Origin: Argyresthia goedartella | Lineage: Eukaryota > Arthropoda > Insecta > Lepidoptera > Argyresthiidae | Length of the DNA: 64,000 nt | Direction of reading: 5' to 3' | NCBI GenBank assembly: GCA_949825045.1 | Contig: OX463811.1 | Span: 62,001 to 126,000, forward strand | Part shown: one piece after another, positions 35,819 to 46,499 of the stretch | Numbering within the stretch: position 1 is the stretch's first letter | How the letters are laid out: every line of letters starts with the position of its first letter | Notes under the pieces: generated by a model | Databases searched by the model: none | What the model was told of the DNA's origin: nothing | The model's input: only the letters and a program-made list of their open reading frames with translations | Position numbers and translations under genes: made by a program

Positions 35819-36588
35819 TACGCAACACTTACTTGGGTATAGCGCGGGTCGCGGTGAATGTAAACAAGAACACTGTTTAACAGTTTATTTCAAAGCGACG
35901 TATAGCACACAGTACATATTGTCAAGCACAGTCTTAGAAGGAGAAATGGAAAGAGAAGGAACAAGCACAGCGGTTGATATTAGGCGCATAAGTAATTTCG
36001 ATAGCGGAGCGTAAGCAAAAGCGGCGGAACAGAGCGACATGCGTCTCGCGTCGTATCATCAAGCTCACTGTCCGGCGGCGGCCGCGAATACACAACTCCG
36101 GAGGAGGCGAGCGCGCCGACAGGTTATACCGTGACGTAGGCGGTTGCAGTGCGCGCTCCTATCTACTAATAAAAAACGGTGCGCTTGTCCGCTTCAACGT
36201 ACAAAATATATTAAAGTTTATATAATGCAAAGTGACATTTATGATTCAACATAAGTGGATGCATTATCCACTTAAAAATTACTATTATTAAATTATTATT
36301 ATTAAGTTAGTATTATTATATTTGTTTATTATTATTTTATTATTAACAATATTTAATTAGATTATTAAGATTAGTATTAAGATTTGATTATTAGGATTAA
36401 TATTAAGATTAGATTATTAACATTGATTTTATTATTTGTAATTATTGATTTTATTATTATAAACATGCTAATGTAAATTTTGCATAACGGATTGCGATTG
36501 ATAAATAACATTCAGTAATAAATATTGATGTACTAAATTTAACTATTTTAAATTAAGATTTAGTGACATACACTGAATTAACGCCACA
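35819..36588 (-). repeat. Gypsy 5' LTR
   Basis: 770 bp, nearly identical to 31007-31790. The GC-rich middle part (GGCGGCGGCCGCGAATACAC) and the AT-rich TTATTA-type part are shared in the same order. Confidence 0.88.
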
Positions 36589-36590
36589 TC

Positions 36591-37100
36591 GATACCGCGA
36601 CTAATTATCTTCACTAGATCTACAAATGAACTATTTGGACAGAAAATGTTCGTTACTTTTTGGTTAAGCCGGTTATGTAATAGAGGCCCAAATCCTGCAC
36701 CTACTTTGACGGAGAAGAGAGTTTTTCTCTGAGCACATATTTTGGTAGTTGGCGGTACACGAGTAGAGGTGAGTGGCGGGACACACGTGTTGGAGTGCGG
36801 TTTGATGCACGTGGCGGCGGTTGGCGTGGCATTCGCGGCAGCGAGCGTCGCAACGTGCGCAACGGCGAACGGCGCGGCTCTCGGGGCAGCTTGCGGCATG
36901 ACACACGCCTCAGCAGGGACAGCGAGCGGCGCGGTGGTCGCGCTGTTGAGCTACGAGGTGCCTCCTCGTCGACGACGGCGATGCTGTTTTTTGGTTGGGG
37001 CAGCGGTGGACGCTGCAACACTCTCGTTGAGGGGGGTCGAGACCAAAGTTAGTGATGTGGGCTCGTCCTCCTTGCTGGTCTCATTCTCCCCATTTTTAAA
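36591..37100 (-). pseudogene. SGNH-like protein, N-terminal fragment
   Basis: Minus-strand frames read an acidic and Lys/Arg stretch (GENETSKEDEPTSLTLVST, KKQHRRRRGGTS), a low-complexity Pro/Ser/Arg part, then VGAGFGPLLHNRLNQKVTNI and CPNSSFVDLVKIISRGI up to the gypsy LTR. The C-terminal part continues beyond the gypsy element at 31006. The frame changes more than once, so it is a decayed copy. Plus-strand open frames here are shadows. Confidence 0.5.
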
Positions 37101-37140
37101 TTAGAATGACCCCCAGCTGGTAACCGAAACCGAAGCTGCC

Positions 37141-37186
37141 GTTTTTCTAATAACTCTGTAGATTCCTACAGAGTTATTAGAAAAAC
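37141..37186. repeat. Perfect inverted duplication, 21-bp arms, 4-base loop
   Basis: GTTTTTCTAATAACTCTGTA plus G (37141-37161) is exactly mirrored at 37166-37186 around ATTC. It sits at the 5' junction of the R1-like LINE. Confidence 0.95.
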
Positions 37187-39416
37187 AGCCAGGAGGCAAG
37201 AAGACATGCTGTTACGGAACACTGATGGCAATACATTAAGCCCAGACCAGTCAGCAAAACTCTTAGGCATAACGTTTTACCCAGATGACTTATTAGAAAC
37301 AGACCAGGAAACCCACACTCATCTCAGAGAGCTGACAGAAGGAGAACAGCCGAAGTTATCAGAAGACCTGACGGAAGATGACCCACCACTCACACCAGCG
37401 GAACTGGACTTAGTGCTTACGGCGCTAAATCCAAAGAAAGCCCCTGGTCCAGATGGAGCATCGGCAGATATCTGAACAGCGGCTATTCTCTGCGAAAAGG
37501 CCATCGCCAACAAATGCTTGTCAATACCTTACTTCCCCAAGCAATGGAAAGCCGCGCATGTTGTTAACCTGCGGAAACCAGGTAAAGAGGACTACTCCCA
37601 TCTAAAGTCCTACAGACCTATCGACCTCCTGTCAGTCCTGGGAAAAATAGTCGAGAAACTACTAATAGGCCGACTTCAATGGCACCTCCTCCCCACGCTC
37701 AATACCAGGCAGTACGGATTCATGCCACAGCGAGGAACCGAGGACGCTCTCTATGACTTAGTGAACCATGTAAGAGACGAAATGAATGCCAAAAAGATCG
37801 TCCTAATGGTGTCATTGGATATAGAGGGGGCCTTCAATAACGCGTGGTGGCCCGCCCTCAAGCACCAGCTTGCAAACAGGAAGTGCCCTAAGAATCTTTA
37901 CAACATGGTGGCATCATACCTCAAAGACCGCAAAGTAAAGATCAATTACGCCAGAGCAACATTCGAGAAGGAAACTACAAAAGGTTGCGTGCAAGGCTCC
38001 ATTGGAGGAACAACCTTCTGGAATATTATCCTAGACTCATTGTTGCACCACCTAACTGGCAAAGGGGTACACTGTCAAGCATTTGCAGACGACGTGGTAC
38101 TCGTCTTCTCCGGTGACAAGATCAATGCTCTCGAGGATATAGTCAACTCTGCCCTAGACACAGTAGTGGAATGGGGAACTCGAAAAAAGCTAAATTTTGC
38201 CCCACACAAAACATGTGTGATGCTAATGACAAAGAAGCTTAAATACGAGATACCTCAGTACAGTAGCATAGCTATGCATGGCAGGGAAGAGACTCGAACT
38301 CGTGAAGGAAATAAAAATCTTGGGCCTCACTATAGACAATAAACTCACGTTCAAATCACACGTGAATGCCGTATGCAAAAAAGCCAAAAACATCAACAAA
38401 CAACTTGCGTGCGTAGCAAAAATTACATGGGGTCTTAATGGAGAAATCGTGAGAACCATATACTTAGCGGTTATCGAGCCCATTGTTATGTACGCTGCGG
38501 CTGCATGGTATCCGGCAACAAAATTACAAGTGGTACAAGACCAACTGAATGCTCTGCAAAGGGGATTTGCACAAAAATCATCAAGGCGTACCGCACAATC
38601 TCACTGACCTCGGCACTCGTCCTATCGGGCCTGCTTCCACTAGACATCAGAGTTCAGGAAGCCGCAACCCTTTACCGAATGAAGAAAAACCTCTCCCGAG
38701 ACTATCTTCCACCAGGTAAAGAGCTCGAAAACAAGGTGAGCCACTGGGCTCAACCTCACCCATCAAGACTCATGACAACCGAGTACGAGCTGCTAGAAAA
38801 CGCCGACACCGATACCCTCGAAAATCATAAAATTCCCGGTCCCCACATATACATGGACGGGAGTAAGATAAAGGACAAGGTGGGAGCCGCACTAACTTGG
38901 TGGGAAAACGGCACAGAAAAAACTCACCAAAAATTTAGTCTTCTCACAGCCTGCACTGTATTCCAATCCGAACTCTACGCCATTCATAGAACAGTGGAAC
39001 TAGCAAAGATCAGCAAGGAACCAACAATAAACATACTGAGCGACTCAAGGTCCTCACTAGACTTGCTGAAGAACCCAAAAGCAAGCCATCCCCTGGCAAT
39101 GTGCGTTAAAGAGAACTTGAGGGATATCAGGGCAGAAGGAAGAGAGGTACGGCTGTTCTAGTTGAGAGCCCACGTGGGAACTCCTCGGAATGAACGAGCC
39201 GACGAGCTTGCCAAGACAGCAGCACTAGCATCTGCATGCCCAGACTATGATAAGATCCCCATCTCTTACGTGAAGAGGAAGATCCGCGAGGAATCAGTCC
39301 GCAACTGGCAAGACAGATACGAATCCTCCAGCACTGGGTCTGTCACTAGAACGTTCTTTCCATGCATCAATACAGCGTATCGCATAGTAAGAGCGACAAA
39401 ACTGACACCGACATAG
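37187..39416 (+). pseudogene. R1-clade-like LINE ORF2: RT and RNase H, 5' truncated
   Basis: The copy lacks the endonuclease domain. It begins near MLLRNTDGNTLSPDQ (37206), then has LNPKKAPGPDGASADI, SYRPIDLLSVLGKIVEK, YGFMPQRGTEDALYDLV, LDIEGAFNNAWWPAL, GCVQGSIGGTTFWN and the catalytic AFADDVVLVFSG. RNase H shows IYMDGSKIKDKVGAAL, FQSELYAIHRTVELAK, NILSDSRSSLDLL and HVGTPRNERADELAK. Breaks seen are an in-frame TGA at about 37473, frameshifts near 38300 and 38570, and TAG at about 39160. It ends around TAYRIVRATK, just before a duplicated CATAGTAAGAGCGACAAAA (39382 and 39411), so the 3' end is also rearranged. Confidence 0.85.
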
Positions 39417-39965
39417 TAAGAGCGACAAAATGAAACTGACATGTGCAAGCACTGACTGGCCAAAGTCGTTTTTTGATTTATTGATTTAAAAAAGGCTAAT
39501 CTTGAAAAGTAAAATACCCGGTTACAAGCTATGGAACACTGCGAACACTAAACTTAACTATTTATAAAGTAATAATTGTATTGCGCGCGCGACTGTACTC
39601 ATGCGCAGCTTCCCCTCTACATTTCGCTCAGCATTCAACTTACGTGCCCCTACTTGTAATGTGCTCATTATTTTGACAACCTTCTTTGAGCAAAGTCGAC
39701 ATTGCCGCGCTACTTGGAGGAGCCAGAAAAGGTGCCGGCAATAACCTGTGAAAATCCATTACTGTCGTGTTTTAGCGACCGGCAATTTCCTGTCAAATTC
39801 CATGATTGTTTCGAAAAAGTTAAAAAAAGGTAGCGCAAAAAGGCTTTATTCAGAATTTGGTTGTGTGACAAAAAACAAGAGCGAGAGATCTTCTTGCCAC
39901 TAAAAAGGTACTGCAAAAAGGATTTATTCAGAATTTGGTTATGAGTGACAAAAAAAAATAACACT
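39417..39965. other. Unassigned AT-rich sequence with short direct repeats
   Basis: TTTATTCAGAATTTGGTT occurs twice (about 39845 and 39921), each after GCAAAAAGG and before a TGACAAAAAA stretch. No gene seen. Confidence 0.5.
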
Positions 39966-40082
39966 CAATTTTATAATCATCATCATCATCATCATCAGCC
40001 TTTGTCATCCCACTGTCAAGCCTCTCCCAAAGCGCGCCTTTCGCTACGGTCACCCGCCACGGTCCACTGCTTTTATAATAAG
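39966..40082 (-). mobile_element. LINE 3' tail remnant, RTE-like, with (ATC)n
   Basis: (ATC)n at 39977-39997 followed by CAGCCTTTGTCATCCCACTG. This is the reverse complement of a common lepidopteran LINE 3' end that carries a (GAT)n tail. Family assignment is from memory. Confidence 0.45.
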
Positions 40083-40560
40083 CTGGTTTTATTTAATTAC
40101 TCGCATTATTACCTGATCAAACGAACTTACCTGAAGTAAAGTTCGATCTTAATTATCTTGCCTTCGTCTCAGAGATTTATATTAACCATGTAGTAGCCCT
40201 GCTACACGAACCATATACGCACATAGCATTCAGCGTCACTAAAAGAGGAAGAATAAGACTTCCTCGACAGCGCTGTACTGAAGTGGGGGTGGGGGTTGGG
40301 GTGCTCCTGCAGCGCCCTCGCGCCTGCAGCGCCCTCGCGCCCATCCCAACTCATATTTCAGAGAAAACAAGAGAATTAGCACGTAAGTATTGACTGGTCG
40401 TCATGGGAGAGTATCTTTGACAATAGAGGGAGGGAGGGACCTTAAAACTCCTCGACGAAGTCAAGATAATTAAGATCGAACTTCACTTCAGGTAAGTTCG
40501 TTTTAACAGGTAATTATCTTGCCTTCGTCTCAGAGATTTATATTAACCATGTAGATGTTC
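40083..40560 (-). repeat. DIRS 3' end: inverted and direct repeats
   Basis: An arm at 40119-40150 (AAACGAACTTACCTGAAGTA and on) is inverted at 40472-40503. A 43-bp direct repeat starting AATTATCTTGCCTTCGTCTC occurs at 40151-40193 and 40512-40554. It is laid out like the 783-1296 region but diverged in sequence. Confidence 0.85.
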
Positions 40561-41270
40561 AGAGAACCTAAGTAAATAAGTTTGAACGGTACATAATCAT
40601 TTTTTTATTTAACAAAAAATAAAGATGATTTTGTCTTGACATGTGTTACTCTACTTATGATTTGTAAATAACTATATGTTTAGTTTACAATTGAACTAGA
40701 TTAGGGTTACAATCAACGATAGGACGGTTTTAAAAATTTGCGAAAACAGCTGACTGGGCAGACCATCCGGCAGATTTCCGTATCGTGTCGACACTGACGC
40801 CAGCACGCAGCGCTGCCGAGGTGGCGGCGTGACGAGTGCTGTGCGCACAAAATATTGAAGTGTCGACCCTGCTGTCGTGTAACGTTTGTTTTGTCCATCG
40901 CCCGATGGTCTGAGCAGTTGCGTTTTTGTAAGGTCTCTTATAAGTTAAAATAAGGTTAGGAACTGTAGTACGTCTTTTGGAAGCGGAGACTAAAATATAG
41001 GATTTTAATGTGGTTGCCAGACATACCGATAATCTTTGGATAAAAAACGGTAAATGCAAAACTGGCTGTGCACGGCCAATGCCAGAAGTCTTTATTAAAT
41101 CAGTAATAGTAATTAAGACTTTATCGTTAAATTCTATAATATTTGTTTCTTTGTTATCATTGATAACGTTTGAGTACTTTGGCCTGTAGCTAAAGCCAAT
41201 AGCACAACCAATTTCTTACTAAGTTGTTCAAAAGTTAGAAGAAATTGATTATCTAAGTATTCCAAAACTA

Positions 41271-42581
41271 CATAGTCAGGTCATAAGTTCTATCACATGT
41301 GCAATATGAAATAATTTAGACATGTTTATTATTTATGTAAACATTTATATAGCAAAATGAACTTAATAAAACATTGATTCTTATGGTAATAAAGTTGATT
41401 CAAAATGACCCCCGCGATTTTGAATACAGGCCTTTATTCTGCGCGGCCAGTCGTCTATCGCAGCACGAACGAGGTCCATGTCAATATCGGCGGCTGCCTT
41501 AATCAAGGATGCCTTGAGTGACTCCAAATCAGGATGAGGCTTTGAGCAGGCCTTTTCCTCCAAGTGTTGCCATATCTTGTAATCTAATGGACTCAAATCT
41601 GGACTGGAGGAGGGCCAGTCTTCGTGCCGGATGAAACCGATTTCACGCGCCGCCAGCCAGTCTTGTGTGCTTTTCGCTCTATGAGCTGGCGCAGAATCTT
41701 GTTGGAATACCCAGTGCCTGTTATTTAAACATGGTATGAGAAACAGGTTCCACAAGGTTCTTGAGGACTGTATTTTGATACACAACTGCATTCGTTTTTA
41801 CGCCTTTCTCACAAAAATTTACCTCAGTTAAGCCCCAATAAGAGACTCACAACCAAACCATGAGCGAGGATCGAAAATGACCTCGTTAGACACGCGGAAT
41901 ACGGTTGCTCGCTTCTTCACTGCTGTGTGCGTACAGCTTATCATTTTGTTTGTTGTAGCTCTCTTCCACGGTGAAAATTTTTTCACCCGAAAAAAGAATT
42001 TCCCGATGCTTTTTTCCCGCGTACCGCTTCAACAAAGCGCGGCATCTCTTCAGTCTCAGGTCCATTAAACGAGCGTCCAAACGATGTCCTGTTTTTCTTC
42101 GATATACCCTAAGCCCTAAGTCTTCATTTAATACCCTTTTCATCGTGGTCCTGCTTAACCCCATCTAAAGGGCCAACAGTTTCTGCTTACTTATGGGATT
42201 TCTTTGAATTCGCGCCTTCACAGCTTTTATCACTGCTGGAGTCCTAACAGAGCGAGGGCGACCACTTCTTGACCTGTCATCTACACTAGAGTCTTCATTG
42301 TATCGTTTTATGGTACGATAAACGAATCTTTTGGTTATATTCAAATTTTTCAGTAAGTCGAAAATCTGAATTGGCGCGTAACCGCAACGATGCAACGCAA
42401 TAACTGCGACACGGTATTCTTTAAGTGTCCACTCCATATTTAAAAATGAGGAAAGTTCTAAAAAGTACACATTTTTATTTTCATGATAAATTCGAAATTC
42501 GAATTCAATAAACTTTTTTTGTGGCCAGCGTTCTAAATTCAAAAGTTTTTATTGTGTGACAAAACTTATGACCTGACTGTG
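41271..42581 (-). mobile_element. Mariner (DD37D, maT-like) inserted in the recombinase
   Basis: The 1311-bp element has TA at 41269-41270 and 42582-42583. Terminal inverted repeats read inward CATAGTCAGGTCATAAGTT (left) and CACAGTCAGGTCATAAGTT (right) and extend to about 27 bp with a few mismatches. The recombinase coding sequence resumes on either side. Confidence 0.92.
41381..42437 (-). pseudogene. Mariner-type transposase, inactivated
   Basis: ATG at 42437 begins MEWTLKEYRVAVIALHRCGY, the first helix-turn-helix. A second HTH region follows (NITKRFVYRTIKRY), then GRPRSVRT. The first catalytic block reads ILFSGEKIFTVE, with Gly where mariners have Asp. The second and third acidic blocks are FQQDSAPAHRAKS and WPSSSPDLSPLDYKIW, with 37 residues between the Asp of QQD and the Asp of LDY, giving DD37D spacing. 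Stops are visible after KLLAL (about 42167), after NRIPRV (about 41888) and in the VWL-VSYWGL stretch, with a frameshift before NNRHWVFQQ. The copy cannot make a working enzyme. Confidence 0.9.
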
Positions 42582-43186
42582 TATATTAGGATTCCATGTG
42601 ATATTGTAGCGAGGAAATGTAGGCCCTAATCTAAAAATTCCTTTAAAAAATCTTTTTAACTTCTCATCATTAGCAATGGTATTAATTGATATTAATGAGA
42701 TTGCTGACCTATGGCTATTTAGCGTTCCGTAAGATGTGCCTGATTGAAATCTTTCTGTAAGAAAACTTAAAAGGGAAGCTACGTTTACGTCAAAAAACTC
42801 AACATTATTGTGTCGACAATAATCCCACCATTGTTTCAGGCTAGAGTTATGTAGTGTACTTAATACTTCTCTTGGTTATAATAATTATTAAATAAGATTT
42901 ATTGATTAAATATAAAATTATTGTTAACTTAATATAAAACATAAAACTAAACTTAATTCTAAAAACTTATTATCATATAAACAAATCTATAATTAGGTAT
43001 TTACAACGTGCACTCAAATATGTAACATTAATACTAGCTGAATAACTAAATTTAATATTTAAATTAACATTTTGTACAAGCGGACAAGCAAACCTATTTT
43101 CATATTAGATGCGGCGATGCGAGAATCCCGTTATCTGCGTGGACGACGGCGGCGGCCGATGGCGGGCCCGGCGCCCGCGCCAGTAC

Positions 43187-43236
43187 TACTACTTATATTG
43201 CTCTGTGGCCAGTACCACAGAGCAATATAAGTAGTA
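43187..43236. repeat. Perfect inverted duplication, 22-bp arms, 6-base loop
   Basis: TACTACTTATATTGCTCTGT plus GG (43187-43208) is mirrored at 43215-43236 around CCAGTA. Confidence 0.95.
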
Positions 43237-43383
43237 ATATGAAATAGAGTGCCCTCTCCCGGGACTTTTATGCATGACAAGGTTGAAGCGCCATCTCGTT
43301 TTTAAAGTAAAAACGATTTTATATATCCATACGTATAGATAGGTATGTATCCATATCTCGTTACCTACCTAGGTATTTTCCAG

Positions 43384-43466
43384 TACTACGCGACCATTAC
43401 AATTAGGCGCACCTTGCAGTACGTATAGTACTGCAAGGTGCGCCTAATTGTAATGGTCGCGTAGTA
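43384..43466. repeat. Perfect inverted duplication, 39-bp arms, 5-base loop
   Basis: The left arm 43384-43422 starts TACTACGCGACCATTACAAT. The right arm 43428-43466 is its exact reverse complement. The loop is GTATA. Confidence 0.96.
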
Positions 43467-46400
43467 TAGTTATTTTGTGTTATTTTGTTGCACAATTAAC
43501 ATAATAATCACATTGTTGCAACCAAAAACAACACAAAATAGCTCATTACTGGAAAAATGTTAGCTCAAAAAGGCATGCTTCATAAACAAAGGTAGGTTAG
43601 GTACTACTAATAAAATAAAACAAGAAACTTGATTTTATTTTCTATTTTTGTAATTTTTATGTTTATTATAATAACTTTGGGCTGCAAGTTTAGTGACATC
43701 ATCTCCTTCATATTTAATCTTTCCAGATAAAATCCGATTTATTGATCGACACCAACTATATATAATGATATTTACGCTTTTCTCTATAAACATTTTTTTT
43801 AAACTTTTTTATGTTTATTACATTTAAAAGGATCTTCCAACGTTAATACTTCTATCAAAGAAATAATAGAATGTCTTAATTTTGTTTTTGGTACATTCTT
43901 TCTGAGGAAACCAACTGCGATGTTCTGTATTTCTTTAAAGTATTTATGTAAAAAATCATTTGGATAGCAAAGCCAATTTTTGTTTTTATATTCTTTGGCT
44001 TTGGTGTAAGAATTGTTTGGGTTGGGTGTGTCATCCAGCAATGAAATTCTGCAGTTTTGACATCCTTTAATTATATTTTTAAGGCATTGTTTAAGAACCC
44101 AGCCGCAAACATAATTGCTTTGCCCAGGGTCGTCGTCCTTTGGTGCGTCAAAGCAATCTGGATTAATATCATAAATGTTTTCTGTTCCTTCGGAAACATC
44201 AGGAGCGTCGGGTACTTCTTCTCTTAAAAAGAAATCTAATTTTTGGAGGCATTCATTATTGTCCTCCTCACAATTGGCTCCTCTAGAATGGTTTGAGCTA
44301 TAATTATTTAATAATAATGATTTATAAGCGCCTTCAAACGCCACCGTATTGGGCGCAATATTTCTCGCCCCATAGCTCCTGATGTTTCCAAATAAATTCT
44401 CTAATGGGTCCTGATTGAAATTCCTTGTCAAAACTGCATCAAGTCCATATTTACCGGATAGCACTTTCCACAATCTTTCAATTCCCTCAATAGTTTTTAT
44501 AAAATTCTTCACAGTTGGTACCACAGTGTCAACAAATCGGATTTTGTCACCAGTTTTTACTTTTTTTATATATTTTATACTCTTTAAAACTTTTTTAGCT
44601 TTAAGCCATAATTCGTGGTGAGGCGAGTTACGTTTCACAGGTCCCTTATAAATTTTACCATTCGGAATGGAGAAACTGCTGACATTTAACGAGTCGAATA
44701 AATTGTCCAGTAATAAAGTTAAATCAATCAAGTGCTTGCACTCCGGAGGTACATCCCCTCTTGCAGTCAAATGGTTTGTAACCACAGCGAAGCTGTGGCT
44801 AAAAAGTTGAGTCGCTGACTTAACCCGCATTTTATTAATTTTTTCTGCATTGACATGTTCTTCAGTTATTTTATTTAATAGTCGCAGCTCTCCATAGGAC
44901 TTATCCGCGTCGTATACCATTTGATAATAGTGCCACTTTATGATTTTCTCCTCATTGTTTGATTCATATCTTAGATCTTTATTCATTAAATTATTTCTAA
45001 GACCTTTCATTAGATGAGGAGTATCATAAAGTGGCACTATATCCTGACCTGCGATTCGCATCACCTCACCACGCCACTCTTTCCCATTACGTAAATAGGT
45101 GGCTTTTGCTTCAGCCACCAATTCAGTAATGGCCCTCACATTGACAGATGATTGGTCACAAACTGTGTTCACAATTTGAGCCCCGATGTTGTCGCATGGT
45201 TTATAACATTTTTCAATGTACTTTTGAGTTCCAAATGGTTTAAACTATTGGTAAAATAATAAGCTATAGGCTGCTTAAAATTATTTTTCACTCCCTTCAC
45301 CATGAAGGCCAGAACATGGTCTGCAAATATTTCCTCCTTATTGGTAGAAAACCCTTCCAATTTATCTTTGTTTGCTGAAAAAAGAATATGTGGCGTAATT
45401 GACATTTCATCAAACATAAGGCTACACAGCCGGTCGGAACTTTCTTTGTGTTCCATAGCATTTTTTATTTTCTCAAACACTATATTATTTATGCCAGGAG
45501 ATATTTTTATTTGGCTCAGCAAACGTTTCATGGCCTTACTGGAAGGGAGTGTAAAATATTTACACAAAAGTTTATAGCCTTTGGGGCTCTTTTTGTATAG
45601 TGCAAGACTCATAATTTTTTCTTCTATAGTGTATCGTCTACCTTTTGGTTTCTTAATATTTTGCATTTGCATGTGCACAAATGTCTGCGCAGGTTTCGTC
45701 ATGTATTTAACGACTTGTTGAAAAGCTACATCTTCTGACAATTTTTCAGCATTACGCACATTCTCTTTAAATGTCGCGCTAGATTTACGCAATCGGCTGA
45801 GCTCGTTTTGCAGGTATTTCGTCTTCTTTTGAAAATTTTTCATGACTGTGTAACTGCAGAAAGTACCAAGAGCACCTGAAAGAAAAATACAAGCAGGTAA
45901 GTATCTAAGTTGTGTTAAGAAGAACATAGTCGAAAATGGAAAAAATATTTTAACAATTTATTCGACTTCCAATATTCTACCCATGGGGTATCATCATAAA
46001 ATATATATTTCTATTTGGTACTGTGCCAACTTACAGGAGTATGGCTCAATCTTACTCTTATCCAGGTAAAGGCCTGTGCCCCGTGGAAGGGATATTTATG
46101 GGCTACATTAACTACATTTATTATAATTATATTTATTATTATACATAAATATTACCTCTGATTGAACTTTTTGGCCTGGATTTGCTCTTTGCACTGTAAT
46201 TATGCTCCAAAAATACGTTCACATTTGCAGCCCCATTGTTTTCATCTGGAAAATTTTAAATGATTTTAATATCTTAACTTAAAAATATTTTTTGTGTGCA
46301 TAGAATATTATGTACAATTCCAGGTCAGGTGCGACTAGGACTCTCCCACCAAGGGTTTCGAAGATACTTGTAGATTTTTTCCTCGTAACTGGTATAGATT

Positions 46401-46499
46401 CATGTCTGTATACCATTTTTATTTTCCCAACAGACTTACACACTGTCTAACACTTCTTTCTAAAGAAATCATAGATTTAACATAGCCCAGCACATATTA

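Larger units (their letters stand above)
31007..36588 (-). mobile_element. Gypsy LTR retrotransposon (CsRn1-like), both LTRs present
   Basis: Two near-identical LTRs enclose gag, protease, RT, RNase H and integrase on the minus strand. A polypurine tract (GGAGGGGGGTGA on the minus strand) lies directly inside the 3' LTR. No env-like frame is visible. Three in-frame stops disable it. No target duplication matched at the outer ends. Confidence 0.9.
40730..42886 (-). pseudogene. DIRS tyrosine recombinase, split by mariner
   Basis: The N-terminal core-binding part lies at 42886-42584: SLKQWWDYCRHNNVEFFDVN, SFLTERFQSGTSYGTLNSHR and YNITWNPN. After the mariner it resumes at 41268 with VLEYLDNQFLLTFEQLSKKL. 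It continues through VLHLPFFIQRLSVCLATTL and LILTYKRPYKNATAQTIGRW to the H-x-x-R box HSTRHAATS and GWSAQSAVFANFKNRPI. The position of the catalytic Tyr (FYNRP in the copy at base 700) reads FKNRP here, so the nucleophile appears lost. A stop near 41060 separates part of the frame from the rest. Confidence 0.85.
42887..43798. other. Insert edge: AT-rich, LTR-like fragment and hairpins
   Basis: No gene. The left part is AT-rich. At 43070-43175 a stretch with ATTTTGTACAAGCGGACAAGC and a GC-rich tail weakly recalls the middle of the gypsy LTR. Two palindromes follow (43187-43236 and 43384-43466). The GCGCCATCT...TTAAAGTAAAA phrase near 43290 is inverted near 48650-48680 and may mark element ends. 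Confidence 0.4.

Noticed and set aside
36742..37104. Plus-strand Ala/Val-rich 120-codon frame
   Set aside because: GC-rich antisense of the SGNH-like fragment; no motif.
42887..43180. Solo gypsy LTR
   Set aside because: Only about 20 bp plus a GC-rich tail resemble the 31-36 kb LTR, too little for a firm call.
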